From NCBI GenBank assembly GCA_900538905.1, contig UPZS01000030.1, forward strand, positions 1-27,978: DNA of 27,978 nucleotides. Direction: 5' to 3'. The position numbers were made by a program, and so were the translations under genes. Numbering within the stretch: the stretch's first letter is position 1; each line of letters starts with the position of its first letter. This DNA is from an uncultured Sutterella sp. (GTDB lineage Bacteria > Pseudomonadota > Gammaproteobacteria > Burkholderiales > Burkholderiaceae_F). A model generated the notes under the pieces. That model ran no database searches. It saw only the letters and a list, made by a program, of their open reading frames with translations, and had not been told where the DNA came from. This document shows, in pieces, positions 6,943-15,073 of the stretch.

Positions 6943-7143
6943 ACATCGTAAAAAAAGTTTTTATTGAGATAAAACATTAAATATAATGTCTTAACAAATA
7001 ACAGGCAGTCAAGGTAGATCGACCTGAAAGATATCGGACCGGTCTCAGGTCGAAAGAGCTTGTTGCAAGAAGCGATAGCAACAAAATAGACAAGCCATAG
7101 GTAGTATACCGTTCGTTTAGACATCATAAAAAACGTTTTAAGC
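6943..7143 (+). promoter_or_regulatory. hipBA leader with repeated operator-like sites and a -10 box
   Basis: Two near-identical 20-base AT-rich sites, 6943-6962 and 7121-7140, match at 17 positions (core ACATCRTAAAAAA, then GTTTT). Between them lie a TATAAT -10 hexamer (6982-6987), an eight-base inverted repeat CGACCTGA (7020-7027)/TCAGGTCG (7045-7052) containing the palindrome GACCGGTC (7037-7044), and TTGTTGC (7060-7066)/GCAACAA (7078-7084). HipB proteins autorepress by binding several operators, so the paired sites around the promoter fit autoregulation. The -35 region is poor and the start of transcription is not certain. Confidence 0.5.
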
Positions 7144-7503
7144 ATGAAGCAGCCATCTACAGCACTCGCACGCAAACAACGGGAACGCGTGTATTTCAAG
7201 TCCGTGGACGTTTTTTGTGCTCGACTTGGTCAATATATTTCTTTGGCTCGTCGCAAGCGGGGATTGACTCAGATGGATATGGCTGAGAAGGCTTGCACGT
7301 CGATTGCCACCTACCAGCGCATCGAAAAAGGTGGTGGCACTGTTGCACTTGCAACAGTGTTTCGAGTTCTGGCGATTCTTGATCGCCTTGAATCGTTCGA
7401 CAAAATTCTGTCTCCGATGGAGGATCGGGTCGGATTGGCTTTGATGCAGGACAATTTGCCAAAACGTGTTCGTACCAAGGCCGACGAGTTTGAAGGATTC
7501 TGA
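7144..7503 (+). CDS. hipB: HipB-like XRE-family antitoxin/repressor
   Basis: A 119-residue DNA-binding protein with a Cro/C1-type helix-turn-helix at about residues 28-82 (RLGQYISLARRKRGLTQMDMA, then the recognition helix around TSIATYQRIEKG). It lies one base upstream of hipA in the usual antitoxin-toxin order, so it is expected to bind and neutralise HipA and to repress the operon. The C-terminal tail of about 30 residues is charged and poorly conserved. ATG 7144 directly follows the second operator-like repeat; no strong ribosome-binding site is visible, which may keep expression low. Confidence 0.8.
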   Translation: MKQPSTALARKQRERVYFKSVDVFCARLGQYISLARRKRGLTQMDMAEKACTSIATYQRIEKGGGTVALATVFRVLAILDRLESFDKILSPMEDRVGLALMQDNLPKRVRTKADEFEGF

Positions 7504-7504
7504 T

Positions 7505-8776
7505 ATGCAGCAGAGGCTTTCGGTCTACATCGGAGAGCGTAGTGAGCGAGTCGGTACGCTTGTATACGATCCGGCACGTGCGAGTGTATCCCAGTTTTGC
7601 TACGCCGACTCTTGGGTTTCGCAACCAAATGGATTTGCTGTGTCTCCGGAGCTGCCGTTGCTATCCCAATGGTTTTTTCTTAACGATGCAGAGCGCAATA
7701 GTCCGTTTCCGTTTGCTTTTGCCGATACTGAACCGGACAGTTGGGGGCGACGCCTCATCAAGCGATCTTTCAGTAAAGCGGGTCATAGTCGGGGCCTTTC
7801 AGAGATTGATTTTTTACTTGGCGTAGACGATTTCAGTCGCATCGGAGCGCTTCGCTTTGCTCTCGAGGGGTGTCAGCCTGGAGAATCGAAGGATGGGAGG
7901 CGTCGAACGCCGCCTTTGTTGGATCTGGGCAAAATCGCTCGATCATCACGACGGTTTGAATTGGACGAGGCGACAGACGATGATCTTGACTACCTCGAAG
8001 GAAAAGGCACTTCACTTGGCGGCGCTCGTCCGAAGTGCACAGTGCTTGACGAACACGGCAATCTGGCAATCGGCAAGTTTGCAAGTGTCAACGATGAGCG
8101 TAGCGTTGTCAAAGGCGAAATTCTTGGTCTGGAGCTGGCTCGGGCAGCAGGTCTTAATGCGGCTGTCGGGCAGGTGGTGACGGTTGATGGCGTCAATGTC
8201 GCCGTTGTGAAGCGCTTTGATCGCACGCGCCTTGGGCGTCGAATTCCGTATTGGTCGATGGCGACATTTTTGCAATGTACTGACAATGGCTATCCGCCGC
8301 CGAGTTATCAGTTGCTTAACGAAAAACTGTTTTTGCAGGCCGATCGTTCCGATAAGTCAACAGCTAAGGAACTTTTCGGGCGTTTGCTCCTTAACTTCCT
8401 GATCAACAACACGGATGACCACGGTCGGAACACAGGCTTGCTGATGCAAAACAACGGAGCGTGGGTATTGTCGCCGGCTTTCGATATCAATCCAGTCCCG
8501 CTGAGCCGGCCTGATGCGCCGTATTTGTCAAAGTGCTATTTGTCTTCGGAAGAAGGTGAAATGGAGGACGTACGGCAACTTTGGAAGTGTCGACCGGCTT
8601 TCGATCTATCCGAGGATGATGGTATAGAGGTATTCAGGCGCGTTATAACCGCCGTACAAAATTGGAAAACTATAGCGGTAAGGCCAAAGGTTAGGATGAA
8701 TGCTTCGGATTTACGCGACTATGCTTCGGCTTTTTCTCCTGTCCGGTTGCAAAAAGCTCTTGATATTGTTGCCTGA
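7505..8776 (+). CDS. hipA: HipA-like serine/threonine kinase toxin
   Basis: A 423-residue protein of the HipA kinase family, close to the usual length (about 440). Visible kinase elements are the glycine-rich segment TSLGGARPK (169-177, where HipA autophosphorylates on a serine), the ATP-binding lysine in IGKFAS (Lys191), the catalytic loop NNTDDHGRN (301-309) and the metal-binding Asp327 in PAFDINP. E. coli HipA phosphorylates glutamyl-tRNA synthetase and induces dormancy; the target here is not shown. I chose ATG 7505, one base after the hipB stop, over an earlier in-frame start (7466) that would overlap hipB. All key residues are present, so the toxin is probably active. Confidence 0.88.
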   Translation: MQQRLSVYIGERSERVGTLVYDPARASVSQFCYADSWVSQPNGFAVSPELPLLSQWFFLNDAERNSPFPFAFADTEPDSWGRRLIKRSFSKAGHSRGLSEIDFLLGVDDFSRIGALRFALEGCQPGESKDGRRRTPPLLDLGKIARSSRRFELDEATDDDLDYLEGKGTSLGGARPKCTVLDEHGNLAIGKFASVNDERSVVKGEILGLELARAAGLNAAVGQVVTVDGVNVAVVKRFDRTRLGRRIPYWSMATFLQCTDNGYPPPSYQLLNEKLFLQADRSDKSTAKELFGRLLLNFLINNTDDHGRNTGLLMQNNGAWVLSPAFDINPVPLSRPDAPYLSKCYLSSEEGEMEDVRQLWKCRPAFDLSEDDGIEVFRRVITAVQNWKTIAVRPKVRMNASDLRDYASAFSPVRLQKALDIVA

Positions 8777-8785
8777 CCTGAACAA

Positions 8786-8802
8786 CTTCCCATTGAGGGA
8801 AG
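8786..8802. terminator. Short hairpin between convergent genes
   Basis: CTTCCC (8786-8791) pairs with GGGAAG (8797-8802) across a five-base loop, just after hipA and before the convergent flavoprotein gene. There is no clear T run, so it is a weak candidate. The remainder of 8777-8924 shows nothing else I can name. Confidence 0.3.
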
Positions 8803-8924
8803 GCTTCCTTCGACAAAGTGCTGACTTTTCCTATTAGAGAAATACTTTTGGGATCTGGGTGTCAGAGATCGTTTCGTTTGATTGGCAGAGTTTTGCTTTT
8901 TGACGACAGCTGCTGGAATTTAGG

Positions 8925-10190
8925 TTAGCGACCCAGGCAAAGGGTGAAGGCCGAAACACGGCCAAATACAGCAGCGCTTGCCAGGCAATCGCCTTTGGCA
9001 GCCCACTCGCCGTGAATGCCGCCGGTAATGTCCCCCGCGGCTACCAATCCATTGATATTGTTTCCATAACGATCAATCACATGGGCTTTGGCATCAATGC
9101 AAAGGCCGCCAAGACTGGAAATAACAACGGGTTCCAGAGTTTGGATTTGCCATGGGTGCTCAATACGGTGCAAAAGTTCGGATGCTTTACCGAAAAGATT
9201 GTCTTTTCCGGCATCAGCTGTTCGGTTGTATGTATCCATGGTTGCCTGAAGTTGCTGCTTGGTAAAAGGAAATGAGTCGCCGATATTGCTACCGTATGCA
9301 ACAAGCCAGGCTTTCGCTTGCGGCTCAAGCAGACAAGCTTCGATTTGATCGCGCCGGCGGACATCCTCTCGAATAAAACGCCTCCCTTTAGCGTTTAATA
9401 GGACGTAACGGGACGCATCTGTCAACAAGGAGGGATTCACACCACTGTCCTTCCAATCCCAAACGAAGTAGCTCATATGTGTGACCGCGGCACCACAGTC
9501 CTGAGCGGCCAGAAGCATGGTTCCGTCACAGTATGGCGTTCCTGCTGATGCAATGCCCGCCAGCAACGGACAGTGTCGCTTTAGTAGTTCAGTGTTGGCG
9601 GTGAATCCTCCAGCTGCCAATACCACACCGAAACGGCTGTGGATCGTATGCTCTTTGCCGGCATGATTAAAACGGATGCCGTTGACCGTGCCTGAATCGT
9701 TTCGCAGAATGTGCGTCGCACGACAATTTGTAAGCAACGGCAATCGTCTTTTTTTGACTTCGCTTAAAAGTAGGTCGACGTAAGCGTGCCCCTTTTTGAT
9801 GGGAATGTGACTGCGAGGATAGGGGGAAGCAGGAGCTTGAACGACATTTTCAGGTAACTCCAGCCCAAGGTGTTCGAGCCATTTGAGAGTAGACGGAGCT
9901 TCGTAACAAAGAACTTTGGCCAAAGTTCGGTTTCCCCGATAAGCTCCCCATCGCAGAAGTTGTTCGAGATGCTTTTCAGGACTGTCGTCAACACTGATTC
10001 GAATCTGTCGTTCCGGGTCAAATGCGTTAAAAACTCCTTCACTCAGAAGCGTTGTGCCTCCGGCTTCGGTCGCAGCTTCCAGTATCAAAGGTTTGAAATC
10101 CAGTTCTGCAACTGTAAGTGCAGCTGTAAGCCCTGCTAAACCGGCGCCGACGACAATGACATCGGGTTTATTGGAAGCGACCGATGTCAT
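8925..10190 (-). CDS. Cytoplasmic flavocytochrome c-type FAD oxidoreductase with atypical active site
   Basis: A 421-residue FAD-binding protein of the fumarate reductase/flavocytochrome c family. The dinucleotide-binding motif GAGLAGLTAA sits at about residues 16-25 and VVLAAGGF in the middle. Unlike its three relatives here it has no Tat or Sec signal. The HHTMGG motif is replaced by SSLGG, the NRxGG arginine by AAKGD and the TNH histidine region by TPYCDG; only the RRRD arginine remains. The ligands that hold a dicarboxylate in fumarate reductase are therefore missing, so a different substrate, or a role as a sensor or assembly factor, is likely. It overlaps the upstream response regulator by ATGA and is cotranscribed with that two-component system. 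Confidence 0.8.
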   Translation of the reverse strand: MTSVASNKPDVIVVGAGLAGLTAALTVAELDFKPLILEAATEAGGTTLLSEGVFNAFDPERQIRISVDDSPEKHLEQLLRWGAYRGNRTLAKVLCYEAPSTLKWLEHLGLELPENVVQAPASPYPRSHIPIKKGHAYVDLLLSEVKKRRLPLLTNCRATHILRNDSGTVNGIRFNHAGKEHTIHSRFGVVLAAGGFTANTELLKRHCPLLAGIASAGTPYCDGTMLLAAQDCGAAVTHMSYFVWDWKDSGVNPSLLTDASRYVLLNAKGRRFIREDVRRRDQIEACLLEPQAKAWLVAYGSNIGDSFPFTKQQLQATMDTYNRTADAGKDNLFGKASELLHRIEHPWQIQTLEPVVISSLGGLCIDAKAHVIDRYGNNINGLVAAGDITGGIHGEWAAKGDCLASAAVFGRVSAFTLCLGR

Positions 10191-10804
10191 TGTTCTGCCT
10201 TTTTAATCATCTGAAGCAGGCCTACGGCGTGTCGAACGCCCAGCTTCTGGCATGCATTGGCGCGATGAGCTTGGACCGTACGTTCGGAAATGCCTAGTTC
10301 GTCGGCGATGACTTTATTGAGTTTGCCTTGAGCAACAAGCCGAGCCACTTCTTGTTCGCGGGGACTCAACAGAGACCAGCGAGTCTTTGCATCCTGAATA
10401 TCACGGGCTTGCTGGCTATTCTGGATGCTGGCTTCAATGGCCAGTTCGAGTGAGGCAAGCAGCTTGTCGTCGTCCACAGGTTTGGGTAAAAAATCGATTG
10501 CTCCGTGTCGCATGGCTCGTACGGCCATTTCGATATCGCCATGGGCGGATACGAAAACGATCGGGAGGTTGCGTGCAAGCTTGTTGAGGTAGTTTTGTAA
10601 CTCCAGTCCGCTTAATCCCGGCATGCGGACGTCCAAAATGGCACACCCGGGGATTGACGGATCGTCGTTGGCAAGAAAATCTTCAGCGTCCTGGTAGGTG
10701 CGCACGAGCCAACCGTCGCTTTCGATCAGATAGCGGTACGAGTCGCGAACACCTGCATCATCATCAATGATGCGAACCAGGCAGAAAGGACGCTGTTTAT
10801 TCAA
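10187..10804 (-). CDS. FixJ/TtrR-like response regulator
   Basis: A response regulator of about 205 residues: receiver domain with the acidic pocket (IIDDDAG), phosphoacceptor Asp in AILDVRMPG (Asp58 from my start), the Ser/Ala and Lys switch residues (VSAHG, PKPV), then a LuxR-type helix-turn-helix (LSPREQEVARL through ISERTVQAHRANA). I prefer a TTG start at 10804, which overlaps the kinase stop as TTGA and has AAGGAG eight bases upstream. An in-frame GTG at 10813 would have that sequence abutting it. It should be phosphorylated by the kinase encoded immediately upstream, and probably controls this locus and/or the divergent flavoprotein operon at 12733. Confidence 0.85.
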   Translation of the reverse strand: MNKQRPFCLVRIIDDDAGVRDSYRYLIESDGWLVRTYQDAEDFLANDDPSIPGCAILDVRMPGLSGLELQNYLNKLARNLPIVFVSAHGDIEMAVRAMRHGAIDFLPKPVDDDKLLASLELAIEASIQNSQQARDIQDAKTRWSLLSPREQEVARLVAQGKLNKVIADELGISERTVQAHRANACQKLGVRHAVGLLQMIKKAEQ

Positions 10805-12561
10805 GATTGACACTCCTTGTTTGTCGCTGCGCTCGGCAATACCATTGTCACTGCCAAGCCCTGAGGTTGGAGGCGTTTAAACTCCAGGTGACCAGCATAA
10901 CTTTCAGTGATTTTGCGCACAATAGCAAGTCCCAGACCTAGCCCGTCTGGTTTGTCGGAGGTAAATGGCACCGAAAGAACCTCAAATGCAGCATCACTTA
11001 AGGTGAAACCTTCGTCACTGACACAGATCTCGATGGTCCCGCTGTTTAGACGTTTGGCCGAGAGACGAATAATCGGTTTGCGTGCCGCCATTCCCGCTTC
11101 AAAGGCATTTTTGACGAGGTTTTTGACACAAAGTTCGATTTCTAGGGGATCGGCCTCAATTTCAAGATTTTGTGCCAACTCCGTACGGATACGTGGTTGT
11201 CCCTGACTGTCGGTGTACTGTGCAGCGATGCCTGATAAGAACTCAGAGAGATTAAATCGACGGCAAGTTCTGCGCTTTTGCTTGGCATAGCTCTGGACGT
11301 GTTCGACGATAGCGTTTGCACGGACGCTTTCCTCAAGTGTTCGTTGCAGAGCGAAAGACAGACTGTCGTCATCCAGAATTCCGTTTTTCAAACGCCGTCT
11401 GATACCCATCGTGTAGTTCGTAATGGCTGCAAGAGGCTGACGCAGTTCGTGGGCGACAAGATTAGACATTTGTCCGACAATGCTTGCTTTTTCGAGCTGT
11501 TCATAGCGAGTCTGTGCAAGTTTCTGCTTCTGATGCATTTCATCGAGTTCACGCGTTCGGCGCTGCACGAGACGTTCGGTGAGGACACTGTGGAGCACCA
11601 ATCCGACGAGAATCACAAGCCCTAAAAGAATCCATGCGGAATACTCGATGAGAATTTGTCCGACTGAACGGCGTTGCAGACTTTTGTAAAAAGTTTCGTC
11701 TGTGCGTTGTAGCACCTGATGGATCGTGCGGTAGTCGGCGGCTTTGGTCCAGCGGTAGCCGTAGCGCTCGGGAAGACTTCGTAAAAGTGCTCCCAGATTG
11801 TCCGACTCCTCTCGTGAGGTCTGAAAGGATGCTGCAAAGACCCATCCAGGATAAACCGATGTCGTGTGAGGCAGATTTAGATCCAAATTGAGACGGGGCT
11901 CAATAACTTGCAGATCAGCCAAGGATCGAGGATCCAAATTTCTCAATAAACATGAAGAGAAGGCAACGGCATCATAGGTGCCGCTTTGAAGCGCATTGAT
12001 CAGGTCTTGAAGGTGACCGTGGAATTCATTGATTTTGAAAAACGTTTTTGAGTTCTGACGCTGAGACAACAATTCATCGGCTAAATGCATGCGCGTTTCG
12101 AAAGCATCTGAAGCCAAAATGGCAAGCGATTTGCCTTTCAGCGAATGGAGCGTAACCAGTGTGTCTTCTCGAGGCTTGCGAACAAGTACAACGGTTGAGG
12201 AGGCACTGTCGGCATTGATTGCTTCGTTGGGTTCAATGGAAGCGATTGCGGTGAATCCGCCGTACCGTTCGAGCAATGCGTAGATCGGGGCACTGGCCAC
12301 AACGAATCCGGCATCGGCAAAAACGACGGGGTCAGCGAGGGTTTGGGCCGACTGTGAAGTGGTCAGAATAGCGTGATTTTGAAGAACCACGGCAACATCG
12401 GCGAGACTTGCGTCAACGAACGCGGCCAGCCGGTCGTCGGGTTGAGACTGGATGGCTACGCTAAGCGGTGTCATCACAACGGGATCGGCATACGCAGGGA
12501 TGCTGAGCGTTAGGATCGCAGTCGCAAGAATTCGCAGCAGAGGTGTGAGCAAAAAAGACAT
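10801..12561 (-). CDS. TtrS-like sensor histidine kinase with periplasmic PhnD-type sensor
   Basis: An inner-membrane kinase of 586 residues. An N-terminal Sec signal ending near PAYADP is followed by a periplasmic region of about 270 residues resembling phosphonate-binding (PhnD-like) solute-binding proteins (LKGKSLAILASDAFETR, then GTYDAVAFSSCLL). A single membrane span (ILIEYSAWILLGLVILVGLVL), a short coiled linker, a dimerisation domain with His371 (NLVAHELRQP) and an ATPase domain (N box VKNLVKNAFEAG, G boxes SDEGF and GLGLGLAIV) follow. TtrS, which senses tetrathionate, has this architecture; the ligand here is unknown. The start is uncertain because GGAGG lies only one base before ATG 12561. 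It is transcribed divergently from the flavoprotein at 12733. Confidence 0.85.
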   Translation of the reverse strand: MSFLLTPLLRILATAILTLSIPAYADPVVMTPLSVAIQSQPDDRLAAFVDASLADVAVVLQNHAILTTSQSAQTLADPVVFADAGFVVASAPIYALLERYGGFTAIASIEPNEAINADSASSTVVLVRKPREDTLVTLHSLKGKSLAILASDAFETRMHLADELLSQRQNSKTFFKINEFHGHLQDLINALQSGTYDAVAFSSCLLRNLDPRSLADLQVIEPRLNLDLNLPHTTSVYPGWVFAASFQTSREESDNLGALLRSLPERYGYRWTKAADYRTIHQVLQRTDETFYKSLQRRSVGQILIEYSAWILLGLVILVGLVLHSVLTERLVQRRTRELDEMHQKQKLAQTRYEQLEKASIVGQMSNLVAHELRQPLAAITNYTMGIRRRLKNGILDDDSLSFALQRTLEESVRANAIVEHVQSYAKQKRRTCRRFNLSEFLSGIAAQYTDSQGQPRIRTELAQNLEIEADPLEIELCVKNLVKNAFEAGMAARKPIIRLSAKRLNSGTIEICVSDEGFTLSDAAFEVLSVPFTSDKPDGLGLGLAIVRKITESYAGHLEFKRLQPQGLAVTMVLPSAATNKECQS

Positions 12562-12679
12562 GCCTCCGAGACAATCGCGTCAAAACTCAACAAGTTTAGG
12601 AAGATATCTCGAAAGTCGTCAATTGCGTCTTCTACGTAGCGCGATCTCACAATTTCAGAAAGCCCGCGGAGCAGTTAAT

Positions 12680-12690
12680 CTGTCAGACAG
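12680..12690. promoter_or_regulatory. Perfect dyad between divergent kinase and flavoprotein genes
   Basis: CTGTCAGACAG is an 11-base perfect dyad, 42 bases before the flavoprotein start, in the region where the response regulator encoded next door would be expected to act. It occurs once here and was not found in the other promoters, so the assignment is tentative. Confidence 0.25.
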
Positions 12691-12732
12691 TTGGATCATG
12701 TCCAGCTCTGTCGAACAATAGAAAGGTGAAAT

Positions 12733-14220
12733 ATGACTACATCCCGTCGTGATTTGTTCAAGATTGGTACGGCTCTGGTGGCTGCGTCAGGTTTGTCTAC
12801 GGCTTGGTCGGCCGAAAAAAATTCCGGTTTTGATGTCTGCTCCGTTGACAAGATCAAATGGGACAAGACGTTTGATGTGATTGTGATTGGTTCTGGCGGT
12901 GCCGGTTTGGCAGCAGCCGTGACAGCTGCGCAGGAGAAGGCCAAGACCGTAATCCTTGAAAAAATGGACATTATCGGCGGCAACACGCGTATCACGGGTG
13001 GTGCTTTCAACGCAGTTGATCCTGTCGAGCAGAAGAAGAAGGGGATTGAAGACAGTGTTGAAAAGCATGCTCAACAAACTCTCAAGGGCGGCGACTATCG
13101 CGGAAATGTTGAACTTGTTCGAGAATTCACGAAACGTGCTCCGGAAGCTATGCAGTGGCTCAAGAGCTGCGGTGTTGAGTTCGCTCCGGGTGTCTATCAA
13201 GTCTACGGCGGCCTATGGCCGCGTGCTCACAATACCGTAAAGCCCTTTGGTCTTGGTTACATTGACGCGCTGACCGATCAGTGCAAGAAACTTGGTGTTC
13301 CTGTCGAGCTCAACTCCAAGGTAACGCACATCATTCGTGAAAAGCCTTTGAGCGGGCGAGTGTTGGGTGTTGCTTTCGAAAACAAGCGCGGTAAAGTTCG
13401 TTACTATCGAGCATTAAAAGGAATTGTGGTGGCTGCTGGCGGTTTTGCTGCCAATCCTGTCATTCGTGCTCAGCACGATCCGCGACTCTTTGATCTGCCG
13501 ACGACTAACCATAAAGGCGCGACGGGGGACCTTCTGGCTCCAACCCAGGATATTGGCGCCAATGTGGTCGGCATGGACTTTATTCAGTTGTTGCCGGGCG
13601 CAGCTTCCAATGGTCGTTTCATTGGTATGGTGTCGCCGGTTGAAAGCGTCATTTTTGTCAATAAGAACGGCAATCGTTTCGTGGCTGAAGACCAACGCCG
13701 CGATGTGGTGGCAGATGCCATTTTGGCTTCTCCCAACAAGATCGTTTTCGGCATTCGTGATGCCAATGGCTACAACGCCATGAAACCCGGTGCACGCAAG
13801 GCATTCGACGGCGCGTTTAAGACCGGCGATGCCGAAAAGGCCGACACGTTGGACGAATTGGCTGTGAAGCTGCAGATTCCTGCGGAAAATCTCAAGCGTG
13901 CAGTGGCCGAATACAACAAGGCTGTTGAGACGAAGAAGGATCCGCTCGGTCGCAATCCAAATGTCCTCGTTAACAAAATCGAAAAGGCCCCGTTCTACAG
14001 CGGTCGTCTGACGATGGCGGTGCACCACACCATGGGCGGCATTGAGATCAACTCCAAGGCTCAGGTGATGGATCGCTATCAGAAGCCGATTCCTGGTCTT
14101 TATGCAGCCGGCGAAGTCACCGGCGGCGTTCACGGCACTAACCGCGTCGGTGGTAACGCTGTGGCAGAAATCTTCACGATCGGTCGCATGGCCGGTCAGA
14201 ACGCTGCCCGAGGGCTGTAA
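12733..14220 (+). CDS. Tat-exported flavocytochrome c-type fumarate/enoate reductase flavoprotein
   Basis: A 495-residue periplasmic FAD reductase. A twin-arginine signal (SRRDLFK, hydrophobic stretch, TAWSAE) indicates export with folded cofactor. The FAD motif GSGGAGLA starts at about residue 53. It keeps the flavocytochrome c active-site set: His260 in TTNH, the proton-donor arginine in EDQRRD (Arg323), HHTMGG (431-436) and Arg471 in NRVGG. Fumarate or a similar enoate is the likely acceptor. It has no haem domain; the heptahaem cytochrome encoded 93 bases downstream should supply electrons, a split form of Shewanella-type flavocytochrome c. GAAAGGTGA precedes ATG 12733. It is divergent from a sensor kinase, probably its regulator. 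The exact substrate is not predictable. Confidence 0.88.
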   Translation: MTTSRRDLFKIGTALVAASGLSTAWSAEKNSGFDVCSVDKIKWDKTFDVIVIGSGGAGLAAAVTAAQEKAKTVILEKMDIIGGNTRITGGAFNAVDPVEQKKKGIEDSVEKHAQQTLKGGDYRGNVELVREFTKRAPEAMQWLKSCGVEFAPGVYQVYGGLWPRAHNTVKPFGLGYIDALTDQCKKLGVPVELNSKVTHIIREKPLSGRVLGVAFENKRGKVRYYRALKGIVVAAGGFAANPVIRAQHDPRLFDLPTTNHKGATGDLLAPTQDIGANVVGMDFIQLLPGAASNGRFIGMVSPVESVIFVNKNGNRFVAEDQRRDVVADAILASPNKIVFGIRDANGYNAMKPGARKAFDGAFKTGDAEKADTLDELAVKLQIPAENLKRAVAEYNKAVETKKDPLGRNPNVLVNKIEKAPFYSGRLTMAVHHTMGGIEINSKAQVMDRYQKPIPGLYAAGEVTGGVHGTNRVGGNAVAEIFTIGRMAGQNAARGL

Positions 14221-14244
14221 TTTGCTCAACTAAACCTCCCCAAA

Positions 14245-14284
14245 CGGGCCGCAAGTACTGAAGGCAGTTTCAGACTGCGGCCCG
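14245..14284 (+). other. Strong intercistronic hairpin between flavoprotein and cytochrome genes
   Basis: CGGGCCGCA (14245-14253) pairs perfectly with TGCGGCCCG (14276-14284), and inside it CTGAA (14258-14262) pairs with TTCAG (14269-14273). It is followed by ATTTCTCTGATT rather than a T run. It could be a partial terminator or an mRNA-processing/stability element that sets the flavoprotein-to-cytochrome ratio. Confidence 0.6.
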
Positions 14285-14313
14285 ATTTCTCTGATTCGAT
14301 TGAGGAGAGCTTC

Positions 14314-14970
14314 GTGATCAGAAAACTCATTGGCGCTGTTGTCACAGCCATCATCTGTACCGGTGCGGGTTCTGCTGCAGGACTGGCCGTAGCTCCGTGT
14401 GCGCAGTGTCACGCAGACGGCAAAGTCCTTGGTGAAAATCATCCTTCCGTTGCTCAGGCCAAGACGCTTGATGACTGCATGATGTGCCATCAGAAAGCAG
14501 CCCCCGCTTTGTCGGCGATGTTGCATGCAAAACATACTGAGAAGGCGCCGTGCTCAATGTGTCATGAGGTGAAAGACGGAAAACTTTTTGCCAAGGGCGT
14601 AAAAACACCGCTCGGAGATGTTTCTGAGGATCTTTTTGATCTTTATGCAGAATTGGGTGGGGGTGATGTCAAAGGGACGGCTCGTTTGCACGAAACAAAA
14701 AATCTCTCTTGTGTGAACTGCCATGGAGTCAAAACTCCCCAAGAAGGAGCCGTTGTTGACAATGCCGTCTGTGAGAAGTGTCATGGGGCTCAGGCGGATC
14801 TTGCCAAGCGTACTGTTCCCAAGATAAAGGAACAGAATCCGCATGCCAGTCATCAAGGAGCTCTGACTTGTTCGAAGTGCCATGCAGGCCACAGCACGCC
14901 AAAGAGCTATTGCCTGGAATGTCATAACAATTTCGACCAGGTCATGCCCGAGAGCAAGATATTGAACTAG
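14314..14970 (+). CDS. Periplasmic heptahaem cytochrome c (tri- plus tetrahaem modules)
   Basis: A 218-residue secreted multihaem cytochrome. A Sec signal peptide (about 22 residues) is followed by seven CxxCH haem-binding motifs: CAQCH, CMMCH, CSMCH, then CVNCH, CEKCH, CSKCH, CLECH. The last four, with their spacing and the KNLSCVNCHG and QNPHASH segments, match the separate tetrahaem cytochrome at 24105 and the haem domain of flavocytochrome c3. The first three form an extra N-terminal module. It probably receives electrons from a membrane quinol dehydrogenase (not in this window) and passes them to the flavoprotein at 12733. The start is GTG 14314, with GAGGAGAG four bases upstream. Confidence 0.88.
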   Translation: MIRKLIGAVVTAIICTGAGSAAGLAVAPCAQCHADGKVLGENHPSVAQAKTLDDCMMCHQKAAPALSAMLHAKHTEKAPCSMCHEVKDGKLFAKGVKTPLGDVSEDLFDLYAELGGGDVKGTARLHETKNLSCVNCHGVKTPQEGAVVDNAVCEKCHGAQADLAKRTVPKIKEQNPHASHQGALTCSKCHAGHSTPKSYCLECHNNFDQVMPESKILN

Positions 14971-15031
14971 TGGTGCAAAGACGCTTCAGCTCAACATCTT
15001 AGGATGTGGATGGAGGATAGCCAAGATGTAG

Positions 15032-15058
15032 GGCAACCAGCTGGTTGCCATTTTTTTT
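15032..15058 (+). terminator. Intrinsic terminator of the flavoprotein-cytochrome operon
   Basis: GGCAACCAG (15032-15040) is directly followed by its complement CTGGTTGCC (15041-15049), then A and eight T residues: a textbook stem with an effective four-base loop. It separates the flavoprotein-cytochrome operon from dcuC. Confidence 0.9.
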
Positions 15059-15073
15059 CGTGCTTGGCTTGTC

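Noticed and set aside
13414..14229. Open frame of 271 codons on the - strand
   Set aside because: Antisense to the 3' half of the flavoprotein gene at 12733, with no family resemblance.
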